Part shown: in pieces, positions 54,055-62,229 of the stretch
How the letters are laid out: each line of letters begins with the position of its first letter
Numbering within the stretch: the first letter of the stretch is position 1
Source: Pseudomonas fluorescens
GTDB lineage: Bacteria; Pseudomonadota; Gammaproteobacteria; Pseudomonadales; Pseudomonadaceae
Direction of reading: 5' to 3'
Assembly (NCBI RefSeq): GCF_000802965.1
Contig: NZ_JSAK01000005.1
Location: 1-64,000 of the forward strand
Length of the DNA: 64,000 bases
Translations under genes and position numbers: made by a program
Notes under the pieces: generated by a model
The model's input: the letters and a program-made list of their open reading frames with translations, nothing else
The model's database searches: none
Told to the model about the DNA's origin: nothing

Positions 54055-54638
54055 AGTGCTTTCCCTGGCATGCGCGGGTCGGGTTCCCGCAGGCTGGCCT
54101 TGCAGGCCTCGAGCGCGCGCATCATATGTTTTTCCACGGCACTTTGTGACAGGTCCATGGCCTTGGCGATTTCAGCGTATTTGCGGCCATGGATGCGATT
54201 GAGCAAAAAGATCTGCCGCGTGCGCTCGGGCAATGCACGCAATGCCGCTTCGACATGACGCAAATCGTTGCCCGCCTCCAACGCCGCTTGCGGCTCACTG
54301 CCTGCGCTGTCCGACGGTTCCGCCATCAAGCCTTCGTTGGCGCGGACCCGCGTGCCTTCACTGCGTAAATGATCGATGGCGATGTTGCCGGCGCAGCGCA
54401 ACAGGTAGGTGCTGAGCTCTTCGACCTGCACCAGCGGCCGTCGCCAGAAACGCAGGAACAAGTCCTGCACCAGGTCCGCGGCGGTCGCCCGGCACCCCAC
54501 GCGGCGACTCACCAGCGCTTCCATTTGCGACCGTTGCGAGAGGAACACCTGGAGAAAATGCGCACGGTCGCCGCGCGGTTCATCGCGCTCACCTTCACAG
54601 GGCTCTTTTTCACAGAGTCGGGGCGGACGACTGATCAT
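54051..54638 (-). CDS. ECF sigma factor of the FecI type
   Basis: This 195-residue protein has sigma region 2 (VGCRATAADLVQDLFLRFWR, then YLLRCAGNIAIDHLRS) and region 4 (LPERTRQIFLLNRIHGRKYAEIA, split over helices, then SQSAVEKHMMRAL). It is the partner of the following FecR gene and would direct RNA polymerase to the receptor promoter. The ATG at 54638 lies just after the DUF3325 stop. The upstream part of the frame (arginine-rich) overlaps that gene and is rejected. Confidence 0.92.
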   Translation of the reverse strand: MISRPPRLCEKEPCEGERDEPRGDRAHFLQVFLSQRSQMEALVSRRVGCRATAADLVQDLFLRFWRRPLVQVEELSTYLLRCAGNIAIDHLRSEGTRVRANEGLMAEPSDSAGSEPQAALEAGNDLRHVEAALRALPERTRQIFLLNRIHGRKYAEIAKAMDLSQSAVEKHMMRALEACKASLREPDPRMPGKAL

Positions 54639-54642
54639 CGAT

Positions 54643-54969
54643 TCAAAACTGCGCCAACGCGGCAATCGGGCTGGCCACCAGGCTCAACCCGGCCAGCGAC
54701 AACGCCAGACGCGGGCGATAGGGCATCAGCAACACCAGAAGCAAGGCACTGAGCATCAACACCGCGCACCACTCCACCAGTCCCAGCCCCCAACCGGTGC
54801 TCGACACTGCCGCCCACAACGACAAGGCAAGCAGCAACCAGCCCGCGAGCTTCAGCCATGGGCGCAGGCGCGGTGAAAGTTTGCGCCCCAGCAGATCAGC
54901 ATGATGTCGATCCATGGATAAGCAGAGCGCAGTGAACGCGCCGTAGCAGAGCAAACAGGCGAGCAGCAT
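54643..54969 (-). CDS. DUF3325 membrane protein
   Basis: This 108-residue protein has three predicted membrane helices and the HHADLLGR segment typical of DUF3325. Family members sit beside PepSY proteins and TonB receptors in iron-siderophore loci. It directly abuts the PepSY gene and lies four bases before the sigma factor start. It is probably a small subunit of the inner-membrane siderophore reductase assembly. Confidence 0.88.
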   Translation of the reverse strand: MLLACLLCYGAFTALCLSMDRHHADLLGRKLSPRLRPWLKLAGWLLLALSLWAAVSSTGWGLGLVEWCAVLMLSALLLVLLMPYRPRLALSLAGLSLVASPIAALAQF

Positions 54970-56550
54970 TCAGTTCGCCTCCTGCTCTGGGATGACGGCG
55001 CGCGCACGTTGCTGGCCGGTGAGTTCAGGCTGTCCGGCGCGCTGCATTTTCCACGCCGCCCAACCGAGGAACAGACCGCTTCCCAGGCACGCCAGATCGA
55101 AACCGGCCATGGCCCAATCGCCCTGGACCAGCGTCACGCCCAAGTGATACGGCGTGGTCACGGCGTTCAACAACGGCACCGCAGCAAACAGCAACGCCGC
55201 CAGCGCCAGTTGCTCCACCCACGCGGTACGACCGCGCCGGAGCATGGCATGCAGCAGGCACAGGCCCCAGACGATAAAGAAGCTGTTGACCTCCCAATCC
55301 GCCCGGCCGTCCAGGTCGACCGGCAGCAAACGGTTAGCCCAGAAGAACACCGCCACCGCGACCACCAGACCCGACATGCTGGCGATGTTCAGCACTTCCA
55401 CCAATCGCAGTTCGAACGGCATCACGCCGCTCTTGGCGTGCTTGAGTTGACGCTTGCCGAGCCAGATCACCAGCCCGGTGCCGATCATCGCCGTGCTCGC
55501 CAGCCCGCAAATAAAGTACAGCCAGCGCAACACCGGCCCGGCGAAATGGCCCATGTGCAAGCCGTAGAAACTGCCGGCAATCGCCATCGGTAACGCTTGT
55601 TCAGGTGTCGCACCCAGCAATTGACCAGTCACACCGTTGAAGGTCACGGCGCTACCAAGGTCGTGAACCACGCGATCCGCGCCATCGCGGGCCAGCACCA
55701 CCGTGGCATTCGCATCGCCCGGATTGTTCACGGTCAATCGTCCGACTCGCCCGCCCGACCACTGCTCGCGAGCCTTTTCCAGCAACGGCGCCAATGGCAA
55801 CAACGGCGCAACGTCGCCGGAGGCTTTTGCGGTATTGCCCGCGGGAAACACCTCACTGAAGAACGCCTGCGCATCACCTTTGTACGAGGCCAGGATGCTT
55901 GCCGGCATGACCATGGACATGAAAATCACCAGGCTGCTATAGGTGATCATCAGGTGAAACGGCAGCACCAGCACGCCTACCGCGTTGTGCCCGTCGAGCC
56001 AGGAGCGCTGGCCCTTGCGTGGACGGAAGGTGAAAAAGTCCTTGAAGATTTTCTTATGGGTGATGATCCCGCTGATCAGCGCGACGAACATCACCATGGC
56101 TGCGATAGTCGACAGCCAGCGGCCCCACGGATAAGGCATTTGCAGCTGAAAGTGGAAGCGGTAGAAGAACTCGCCGCCGCGCGTATCCCTGCCGTGCACT
56201 TCACTGCCGGTTTGTGGGTCGAGGAGTTTTTCCGTGAGCTGGCCGCGCTCGCCGGGTTTGGCCGGGGTTTGCTGCCAGCGCACCGAAAGACCGGGCTCAC
56301 GGGAGTCGGGCAAATCGATGATCCAGCGCGAGGCATTTGGGGCGTTTTGCTGGAGATAGCCTTGAGCCAGCGTCAGGCTGGCTTCGGAAGTCACCGAACG
56401 CGCAGGGATTTCCGGCTGCATCCAGTGATTGGTCTCGTCCTTGAAATAGGCGAGCGTGCCAGTCAGAAAAATCGCAAACAGCAACCAGCCGAAGGTCAAA
56501 CCGGCCCAGGTGTGCAACCAGGCCATCGCCTGGCGAAAGCCCTCTTTCAT
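54970..56550 (-). CDS. PepSY-domain inner-membrane protein, siderophore reductase-like
   Basis: This 526-residue protein has a PepSY_TM architecture: an N-terminal helix with W-rich start (AMAWLHTWAGLTFGWLL), a periplasmic PepSY segment, several helices with paired histidines (FHFQLQMPYPWGRW, GHNAVGVL) and C-terminal helices. These histidines suggest heme binding and electron transfer. Related proteins (FpvG, FoxB) reduce the ferric ion of siderophores in the periplasm. The ATG at 56550 overlaps the DUF3649 stop; the longer frame (start 57084) runs through other features and is rejected. Confidence 0.9.
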   Translation of the reverse strand: MKEGFRQAMAWLHTWAGLTFGWLLFAIFLTGTLAYFKDETNHWMQPEIPARSVTSEASLTLAQGYLQQNAPNASRWIIDLPDSREPGLSVRWQQTPAKPGERGQLTEKLLDPQTGSEVHGRDTRGGEFFYRFHFQLQMPYPWGRWLSTIAAMVMFVALISGIITHKKIFKDFFTFRPRKGQRSWLDGHNAVGVLVLPFHLMITYSSLVIFMSMVMPASILASYKGDAQAFFSEVFPAGNTAKASGDVAPLLPLAPLLEKAREQWSGGRVGRLTVNNPGDANATVVLARDGADRVVHDLGSAVTFNGVTGQLLGATPEQALPMAIAGSFYGLHMGHFAGPVLRWLYFICGLASTAMIGTGLVIWLGKRQLKHAKSGVMPFELRLVEVLNIASMSGLVVAVAVFFWANRLLPVDLDGRADWEVNSFFIVWGLCLLHAMLRRGRTAWVEQLALAALLFAAVPLLNAVTTPYHLGVTLVQGDWAMAGFDLACLGSGLFLGWAAWKMQRAGQPELTGQQRARAVIPEQEAN

Positions 56551-56852
56551 GACCGTTCCATCCAGTACGCCAGCCCCGCTGCCGCCGTCAATACCAGGCT
56601 CGTCGCGATCAACCCGAACCAGGCCCGCCAAGCCGTGCGACAGGCGAAACACCAGATCACCGCCACCAGATAGACCAAGAACGAGCTCATCATTCCGGTC
56701 ACTACCGCTTCGGTGCGGGCCATGGGTACCCAAAGCGTCAGGCAAACGCTGGCCAACGCCGTCACGAAGTACCCGCCGAACACAGCCGCCAGCACCCGCG
56801 AAGTGACCGCCAGTCGATAGGAAACGGGGAGCGTGGCGCTTTTGGCTTTCAT
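56547..56852 (-). CDS. DUF3649 iron-uptake membrane protein
   Basis: This 101-residue protein has three hydrophobic helices and matches DUF3649, a family associated with iron uptake clusters. It is the first gene of the minus-strand iron locus and overlaps the PepSY start by four bases. A Fur-box-like sequence lies about 60 bases upstream, so the locus is probably derepressed under iron limitation. Confidence 0.87.
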   Translation of the reverse strand: MKAKSATLPVSYRLAVTSRVLAAVFGGYFVTALASVCLTLWVPMARTEAVVTGMMSSFLVYLVAVIWCFACRTAWRAWFGLIATSLVLTAAAGLAYWMERS

Positions 56853-56910
56853 GTCGCGACCTTGAAACCGGGTGAGGCCGCATGAACGTCACGGGCCAGC
56901 AAGGCGCAAT

Positions 56911-56929
56911 ATTAATGATAAATATTCTC
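56911..56929. promoter_or_regulatory. Fur-box-like sequence
   Basis: ATTAATGATAAATATTCTC matches the 19-base Fur consensus at 14 positions by my count. It is an AT-rich palindrome-like island in GC-rich DNA, placed 59-77 bases before the DUF3649 start. Iron-dependent repression of the whole collinear locus is likely. Confidence 0.65.
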
Positions 56930-56966
56930 ATACGCAAAAGAAGCGGATGATTGATCGCTAAATCAG

Positions 56967-57093
56967 TGGTGAGGGAGCTCGCTCCCGCTGGGGGTGCGAG
57001 CGCCCCCCAAAAACATCCAGCGCGTTGTGTCAGGTAAATCTGATTAGCCGGGCTTGCGACTGCTGCGCAGTCGAGCGGGAGCAAGCTCCCTCA
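56967..57093. repeat. REPIN with long spacer
   Basis: GTGAGGGAGCTCGCTCCCGC at the left and GCGGGAGCAAGCTCCCTCA at the right are inverted copies of the family seen at 173-262. The spacer contains the additional hairpins GGGGGTGCGAGCGCCCCCC and ACTGCTGCGCAGT. Confidence 0.82.
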
Positions 57094-57118
57094 GGGGTAT
57101 CAACGAACTTCAGAAACA

Positions 57119-57145
57119 AAACGGGCCTGCAATGCAGGCCCGTTT
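57119..57145 (-). terminator. terminator of the HPF-like gene
   Basis: AAACGGGCCTGC (57119-57130) pairs perfectly with GCAGGCCCGTTT (57134-57145). The A run at the left gives a U run on the minus strand. It is about 30 bases after the stop at 57175. Confidence 0.82.
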
Positions 57146-57174
57146 GAGTGGGAAGGTAAAAAGTGAATCAGGCT

Positions 57175-57585
57175 TCAGCCGTTTTGCGCAGCCTGTTCGT
57201 TTTCAAGAAACTCTTCTTCCAGTAGCACATCGGCATGAGCCCTGCGCTCGAACGGCACCACGGCGGCGCGTGGTTTGCCTCGCAATTTGCCGAACAGATG
57301 TTCCAGCGCATGCTCGAGTTTCTCGGCGGCTCCATCGATCGCCAGTTCCAGGCTGGCGGCTTTATGGGTGACAGAAATCGGTTGGTGGCCTTTTGGCCGC
57401 GCTTCCAGTTGGCAGCGCAAATCGTGGGGACCGGGCTTGTCGCCGTTCTCGTCCCTCAGGTGTACCTCGACACGAGTCAGGTCTTCTTCGTATCGTTCGA
57501 GCGTGCTCTCAATGGTAGTACGTACCCACTCCTCCAGTCGGATGCTGCTTTGAATATGGTTATCGCTATTGACTTGGATTTGCAT
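57175..57585 (-). CDS. HPF/RaiA-like ribosome-associated protein
   Basis: This 136-residue protein has the S30EA/RaiA fold pattern: MQIQVNSDNHIQ opening strand, a helix with RLEEWVRTTIESTLERYE, VEVHLRDENGDKPG and a second helix SLELAIDGAAEKLEHALEH. A basic-to-acidic tail of about 35 residues follows. Such proteins bind the ribosome decoding centre in stationary phase or stress. It has an AAGGG ribosome site. It is probably a paralogue of the main Hpf, since no rpoN or PTS genes lie beside it. Confidence 0.82.
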   Translation of the reverse strand: MQIQVNSDNHIQSSIRLEEWVRTTIESTLERYEEDLTRVEVHLRDENGDKPGPHDLRCQLEARPKGHQPISVTHKAASLELAIDGAAEKLEHALEHLFGKLRGKPRAAVVPFERRAHADVLLEEEFLENEQAAQNG

Positions 57586-57799
57586 AGTTCATCCCTTATT
57601 TCAGCTAGCTCGCGAGAGGCCGGTCAGCTAAGCCCTTGGGCGTCATCACCGTGACCTCTTGTTTACACAATCGGTCTGTACGCTGAACAATTCAACCCCT
57701 AAAAAAAGATAAATTTGTAATCGCAAAAAAAGCCGGACAACCGGCAAAAGCGCTGTTAAGGTCGGGAGTTGAGTCGCCCAGCTTCTCTGTCACAAATTC

Positions 57800-58747
57800 T
57801 CACATCTGCTGGTCCGCCAGCGGGTGCAAGCCACGAAAAATCCCCGCTTCTTCCACCAGCCAGTCATGCACCGCACGCACGCCCGGATGGCTCAGCGCAC
57901 CCGGCGCATAAAGCACCATGTAGCGCTTGTGATTGGGTACCGCCAAACCAAACGGCACGATCAACGCCCCGCGCTCCAGCTCATCGTTGAGCAGCGTTCG
58001 CCGCGCAATCGCCACGCCCATCCCGGCGATGGCCGCTTCGATGGTCAAGTGATTGCGATTGAAGGTGTGTCCACGCCGAACATCCGCGCCTTCGAAGCCG
58101 ATGGCATTCAGATAGAACTCCCATTCCGCGTATTCGTAACTGCCGCGCCAGGCGGTGATGTCGTGCAGCAGCGGGAAATGCATCAGGTCCGCCGGCCCAT
58201 GCAAGGGCGGACGACCGCGCAACAGCCCCGGCGCACACACTGGGAAAATCTGCTCGTCGAGCAAGGCTGTGGATAACAATCCGGGGTAGCTGCCGTCGTT
58301 CAGGTCGATGGCCAGATCGAAGTCGCCCTCGTGCAACGGCACGCTGCTGTCCTCGGCCACCAGGCGCAGTTGAATGTCCGGGAAACGCTGCTGCAAACGC
58401 GGCAGGCGCGGAGTCAGCCACTTGCTCAGGAACGACGGAATCGACCGCACCCGCAACGTGCCGCTGATCATGCCGGCATCCAGCCGGCGCAACTCCGCAT
58501 CGATGCTGCCATAGGCCTCGTTGACGGTAACGGCCAACCGCTGGCCTTCGGCACTCAGCTCCACTCCCCGCGCCCGCCGATGAAACAAGCGAAAACCCAA
58601 GCGCTCTTCCAGTTGGCGGATCTGCTGGCTGACCGCTCCGGGCGTGATGTGCAGCTCTTCAGCGCAACGGGTGAACGACAAGTGCCGCGCGGCGCAGGAA
58701 AACACCTGCAGCCACACATAAGTCTGGGCGTGCAATTGACGGCTCAT
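57800..58747 (-). CDS. LysR-family regulator (GcvA-like)
   Basis: This 315-residue regulator has an N-terminal helix-turn-helix (about 10-70; LSFTRCAEELHITPGAVSQQ) and a LysR effector domain of the GcvA/DsdC type. It is divergent from an L-serine dehydratase gene, with about 135 bases between. The likely role is activation of serine or glycine degradation. The effector is not certain. Confidence 0.9.
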   Translation of the reverse strand: MSRQLHAQTYVWLQVFSCAARHLSFTRCAEELHITPGAVSQQIRQLEERLGFRLFHRRARGVELSAEGQRLAVTVNEAYGSIDAELRRLDAGMISGTLRVRSIPSFLSKWLTPRLPRLQQRFPDIQLRLVAEDSSVPLHEGDFDLAIDLNDGSYPGLLSTALLDEQIFPVCAPGLLRGRPPLHGPADLMHFPLLHDITAWRGSYEYAEWEFYLNAIGFEGADVRRGHTFNRNHLTIEAAIAGMGVAIARRTLLNDELERGALIVPFGLAVPNHKRYMVLYAPGALSHPGVRAVHDWLVEEAGIFRGLHPLADQQM

Positions 58748-58882
58748 CGTTTAGTCCTGCTAAAGGCTGTCTTAGGAAGTTTCGTTGGTCACGTAGGACC
58801 GAGAGAGGCAGTATCGCTGAAAGTGCGCTTGTCCTACAGAAATGGCAGCGATTTATCTTCCATTGCAGGAATAGGCTTTAGC

Positions 58883-60259
58883 ATGGCTATCAGTGTTTTC
58901 GATCTCTTCAAAGTCGGCATCGGTCCATCCAGCTCCCATACAGTTGGTCCGATGCGTGCCGCTGCGACCTTCGCCCAAGCGCTGGTTGACCAGCGGTTGG
59001 TCATTGACGTTCGACGAGTAGAAATCCGCCTCTACGGCTCCCTGTCGGCCACGGGTGTCGGTCACGCCACCGACCGCGCCTGTGTCATGGGCTTGATGGG
59101 CGAATGGCCGGATCGTATCGATCCAAGCACCATCGACAGCCGTATCCAAACCCTGCGTGAAACCGGTGAACTGTCTCTGGCAGGCCAAGTAACCATTGCC
59201 TTCAACTGGTCGCGCGATCTCCTGCTGCTCGACGAGAGTTTGCCCTACCACCCCAACGCCATGTCCCTGACGGCCTTTGGCGAAACCGGCGAACTGTTCG
59301 AGCAGACGTACTACTCGGTCGGCGGGGGTTTCATCATCGAAGCCGCCGAGGCCGAATCCGGTGTTGCACCCGCCAGCGACGTTGTGCTGCCGTACGATTT
59401 TTCCAGCGCCGCCGAACTCCTCAAGCTCTGCAATCAGCACGGACTACGGGTTTCCGAACTGATGATGGCCAACGAACGGGCCTGGCGCAGTGACGAAGAA
59501 ATCCGCCAGGGCCTGCTGAACATCTGGTCGGTAATGCGCGAATGCGTCGAGCAAGGACTGGAACACGAAGGGATCTTGCCCGGCGGTCTGAATGTGCCGC
59601 GCCGCGCGGCGAAATTGCACCGCAGCCTGTTGGAAATCGGCAAGCCGAACGTCATCACATCGACCCTGTCGGCCATGGAGTGGGTGAACTTGTTCGCCCT
59701 CGCCGTCAACGAAGAAAACGCCGCCGGCGGGCGCATGGTGACGGCACCGACCAACGGCGCGGCAGGGATCATTCCGGCGGTGCTGCACTACTACATGAAA
59801 TTCAACCCGGACGCGTCGGACGATGACGTCGTGGCGTTCTTCCTCGGCGCGGCAGCCGTCGGCATTCTCTGCAAGAAAAATGCTTCGATCTCCGGTGCTG
59901 AAGTCGGCTGTCAGGGCGAAGTTGGCTCGGCCTGCGCCATGGCCGCCGCCGGATTGGCGGACGTGCTCGGCGCAACGCCGGAGCAATTGGAGAACGCCGC
60001 TGAAATCGGACTTGAACACAACCTCGGCCTGACCTGCGACCCTGTCGGCGGCCTGGTGCAAGTGCCCTGCATCGAGCGCAACGCGATTGCCGCCGTGAAG
60101 GCGATCAATGCCACGCAAATGGCCCTGCGTGGCGACGGCAAACACTTTATTTCGCTGGATCGGGTGATCCGCACCATGCGCGATACCGGCGCCGACATGC
60201 ACGACAAATACAAGGAAACGTCACGGGGCGGCCTGGCAGTGAACTGGGTGGAGTGCTGA
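58883..60259 (+). CDS. sdaA: L-serine ammonia-lyase (iron-sulfur type)
   Basis: This 458-residue enzyme converts L-serine to pyruvate and ammonia. It begins MAISVFDLFKVGIGPSSSHT, the classical family start. The Fe-S cysteines are visible in GILCKKNAS, EVGCQGEVGSACAM and LTCDPVGG. The same frame extends upstream to 58331 over the LysR gene, but the ATG at 58883 matches the family. The divergent LysR gene is its probable regulator. Confidence 0.95.
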   Translation: MAISVFDLFKVGIGPSSSHTVGPMRAAATFAQALVDQRLVIDVRRVEIRLYGSLSATGVGHATDRACVMGLMGEWPDRIDPSTIDSRIQTLRETGELSLAGQVTIAFNWSRDLLLLDESLPYHPNAMSLTAFGETGELFEQTYYSVGGGFIIEAAEAESGVAPASDVVLPYDFSSAAELLKLCNQHGLRVSELMMANERAWRSDEEIRQGLLNIWSVMRECVEQGLEHEGILPGGLNVPRRAAKLHRSLLEIGKPNVITSTLSAMEWVNLFALAVNEENAAGGRMVTAPTNGAAGIIPAVLHYYMKFNPDASDDDVVAFFLGAAAVGILCKKNASISGAEVGCQGEVGSACAMAAAGLADVLGATPEQLENAAEIGLEHNLGLTCDPVGGLVQVPCIERNAIAAVKAINATQMALRGDGKHFISLDRVIRTMRDTGADMHDKYKETSRGGLAVNWVEC

Positions 60260-60308
60260 TCGCTTAGGAGGCACGCCCAAGCGAATTGCCCTGGAACGGG
60301 CAAAACTT

Positions 60309-60400
60309 GTAGGAGCCGGCTTGCAGGCGATGGCGGTTCATCAGTTGAAATTTGTATCGACTATTAATGCGCTATCGCCAGCAAACCGGCTCCTACAGGG
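60309..60400. repeat. REPIN, partly degenerate
   Basis: GTAGGAGCCGGCTTGCAGGC and the inverted GCCAGCAAACCGGCTCCTAC are members of the family at 43084, with a few changes (C for T, A for G). It lies about 50 bases after the sdaA stop. Confidence 0.83.
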
Positions 60401-60492
60401 GTAAGCGCACGCGAATCCGATATAGCGCCCACGTTATTTTCACGCCCTTGATTGTCCGACAATCTTTCCGGCATGTCCCTTGCTACACCTCC

Positions 60493-60527
60493 TGCAGGAG
60501 CTGCCGCAGCCTGCGGCAGCTCCTGCA
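60493..60527. repeat. compact palindrome, REP-derived
   Basis: TGCAGGAGCTGCCGCAG is followed almost directly by its reverse complement CTGCGGCAGCTCCTGCA, with one base between. It is related to the CTGCCG REP family but lacks the spacer, which suggests collapse of two half-sites. Confidence 0.8.
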
Positions 60528-60651
60528 CGAAATCGATTGCGCAAAAACGATGATGGCGATGTGGCCAGGAAAAGGCCGATGGTCTGGAGTTGCGAACTAA
60601 TCCCGATCACGGCCGTCAACAACTGCACGTTCAATCAGGCGGTGACGCATC

Positions 60652-60966
60652 ATGGACAACCCTTTTCAGCTCATTACCGATGCTTTTGCAGCGGATTATC
60701 AGATCAACCTGAGCATTCAGGGTCTGGATGGCAGCATCATGCTGACCCTGTCCAACAGTGGCCGCGTAGTAGCCAAGCGGATGATTAGCAGCGAACAACG
60801 TAATGACCCCGAGCGCCTCAAACGCCTGGTGCAAAGCATTCAGTTCGGCATTGCCATCGAACAGGGCCACAGCGCCGTGGCCATCCTTGAAGCCATGACC
60901 GATGGCAGCACCCGCAACCTGCCGCCACCTGTCAAAGGCCGGCCACGACCGGCCATGGGGCTTTAA
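60652..60966 (+). CDS. DUF3509 protein
   Basis: This 104-residue cytoplasmic protein matches the Pseudomonas-specific DUF3509 family: FQLITDAFAADYQINLSIQG opening and IEQGHSAVAILEAMTDG later. The last part is a proline/arginine tail. Several paralogues per genome are common and none has a known role to my knowledge. Its stop overlaps the stop of the convergent psiE gene by four bases. Confidence 0.85.
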   Translation: MDNPFQLITDAFAADYQINLSIQGLDGSIMLTLSNSGRVVAKRMISSEQRNDPERLKRLVQSIQFGIAIEQGHSAVAILEAMTDGSTRNLPPPVKGRPRPAMGL

Positions 60967-61463
60967 AGCTCGCCCTTCTCCACTTCCGGGTGTTCACCTG
61001 AACCCGCACCGGTCTTACGGTGCGGGTGTTCGATCTTCACCGACGGGAATTGCGACGAGGCGTAACGCACCACCAGGATTGCAAACGCCAACAGCAAGAT
61101 TCCGCCGCACAGGTAGATGATCCCCAAGTCAGGCGGATTGTGGTGCGATACGTTGGAGATCAGCAGGCGTGTCAGCGCGGTGATCGCTACGTAGATCAGG
61201 AACCGCACCGGCATGTGGTTGGTCTTGAAATAAATCCCGACCATCGCACCCAGTTCCAGGTAGATGAACAGCAACAAGATGTCATCGATCTTGATGTGCC
61301 CCTGTTCGAGCATCCCGAGAAACTCCATCACCGCCGCCCACGCAGTCACCGCACCAATGGCGAACAGCGCCAGGTAGTGGAAGGTTTCGACGAACAGGTT
61401 GCCGAGGGATTCGGCCAGCTCATGCACGTTCTGCCGCAGCTTTTCGGCCCAGTTGATTTTCAC
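60963..61463 (-). CDS. psiE: PsiE-family phosphate-starvation-inducible membrane protein
   Basis: This 166-residue protein has four membrane helices and the PsiE pattern IKIDDILLLFIYLELGAMVGIYFK followed by MPVRFLIYVAITALTRLLI (each given in part). The C-terminal tail is charged. In E. coli psiE is induced under phosphate starvation, and its function is not known. No Pho box is evident in the upstream 290 bases. Its 3' end overlaps that of the DUF3509 gene by four bases. Confidence 0.87.
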   Translation of the reverse strand: MKINWAEKLRQNVHELAESLGNLFVETFHYLALFAIGAVTAWAAVMEFLGMLEQGHIKIDDILLLFIYLELGAMVGIYFKTNHMPVRFLIYVAITALTRLLISNVSHHNPPDLGIIYLCGGILLLAFAILVVRYASSQFPSVKIEHPHRKTGAGSGEHPEVEKGEL

Positions 61464-61593
61464 GATGATGCTTCCTTAGGTCGGCTCGACCGGATAATGC
61501 AGGGTGGACGTGACGATTGTTCTGCATGCAGAAACAAGGCCACGCCATGATGGCGAGCCGCCGCAAAATGCGCTCCGTGGCGTTTGGTCGCAC

Positions 61594-61616
61594 CCGAGCG
61601 AGGCTGCTCGCGATGG
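61594..61616. repeat. half-REP remnant
   Basis: CGAGCGAGGCTGCTCGCGATGG resembles a single arm of the families at 22891 and 49205, without a partner. It lies in the gap upstream of yebG. Confidence 0.55.
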
Positions 61617-61695
61617 ATTCACCTGACAAACCCTGAATCCGGTCTACATTAAAAAGCCACTACCCAAACCCCAAGGATTCGCTTATCCTTTTAGC

Positions 61696-61711
61696 TGTAT
61701 ATAAATACAGT
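61696..61711. promoter_or_regulatory. LexA (SOS) box
   Basis: CTGTATATAAATACAG is a perfect CTGT-N8-ACAG LexA operator with an AT-rich centre. It lies 44 bases before the yebG ATG, consistent with SOS repression of that gene. Confidence 0.9.
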
Positions 61712-61754
61712 AGTCGAATCAGACAACCAAATGTGAAGGCATGTGAGGTGGTGA

Positions 61755-62111
61755 ATGGCCGTCGAAGTGGTATACCGCAGCAGCCGAGATCTGGAGCGCT
61801 TGTTCATGGATAAAGCCGAAGCTGACCGTCATGACAAAATGCTCGAACTGGCCGAGTTGCTGGCTGAAGTGTTGCAAAAAGCCGTTCCGTCCCTGACCGA
61901 GCAGCAAGTGGAAGAAGCCGGGATCTACATGGCGAAAAACCGTGATGTGTTTGCCAAGGCATTCAAGAGCCAGCCGGACGCCTTGTCCGAATTGCTCGCC
62001 GCCCCTGTTGAGGTCGCGGAGCCGGTTGCAGTAGCCGCACTTGTGGAAGAGGCAAACGTTGAGCCAGTTGCTCCGGCCAAGCCTGCGAAGGCCGCCAAAG
62101 CAGCAAAGTAG
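61755..62111 (+). CDS. yebG: YebG-family SOS-induced protein
   Basis: This 118-residue protein has the YebG N-terminal domain (MAVEVVYRSSRDLE...FMDKAEADRHDKMLE, in parts) and conserved LTEQQVEEAGIYMAKNR. A long tail of Val/Glu/Pro/Ala then ends in Lys-Ala repeats (PAKPAKAAKAAK), resembling a DNA-binding histone-like tail. The perfect LexA box upstream agrees with SOS induction known for E. coli yebG. A terminator follows. The molecular function is unknown. Confidence 0.93.
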   Translation: MAVEVVYRSSRDLERLFMDKAEADRHDKMLELAELLAEVLQKAVPSLTEQQVEEAGIYMAKNRDVFAKAFKSQPDALSELLAAPVEVAEPVAVAALVEEANVEPVAPAKPAKAAKAAK

Positions 62112-62129
62112 GCAACGCCCGAATTGAAT

Positions 62130-62163
62130 AGGCCCTGAGTCCATTGGACTCAGGGCCTTTTTC
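62130..62163 (+). terminator. yebG terminator
   Basis: AGGCCCTGAGTCC pairs with GGACTCAGGGCCT (62146-62158), followed by TTTTTC. It lies 20 bases after the yebG stop. Confidence 0.9.
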
Positions 62164-62190
62164 ATTTATGGAATTCACAAGATCCCAGCC

Positions 62191-62227
62191 TCTGTAGGAG
62201 CTGCCGCAGGCTGCGATCTTTTGATCT
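62191..62227. repeat. single REP (no partner)
   Basis: TCTGTAGGAGCTGCCGCAGG continues into CTGCGATCTTTTGATCT, a single arm of the family at 33501 and 42971. It lies directly against the stop of the leucine-dehydrogenase-like gene. Confidence 0.8.
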
Positions 62228-62229
62228 CG

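Larger units (their letters stand above)
60260..60651. other. intergenic region with REP elements and promoter of DUF3509 gene
   Basis: About 390 bases lie between sdaA and the DUF3509 gene. They hold a REPIN (60309-60400) and a compact palindrome (60493-60527). The remainder, about 60530-60651, must contain the promoter of the downstream gene. I see no ORF or RNA gene there. Confidence 0.6.

Noticed and set aside
56551..57084. Upstream extension of the PepSY reading frame
   Set aside because: It crosses DUF3649, the Fur-like box and a REPIN. The ATG at 56550 overlaps the DUF3649 stop as expected for coupled genes.
58331..58882. Upstream extension of the sdaA reading frame
   Set aside because: It lies antisense to the LysR gene, and the family start MAISVFDLFK is at 58883.
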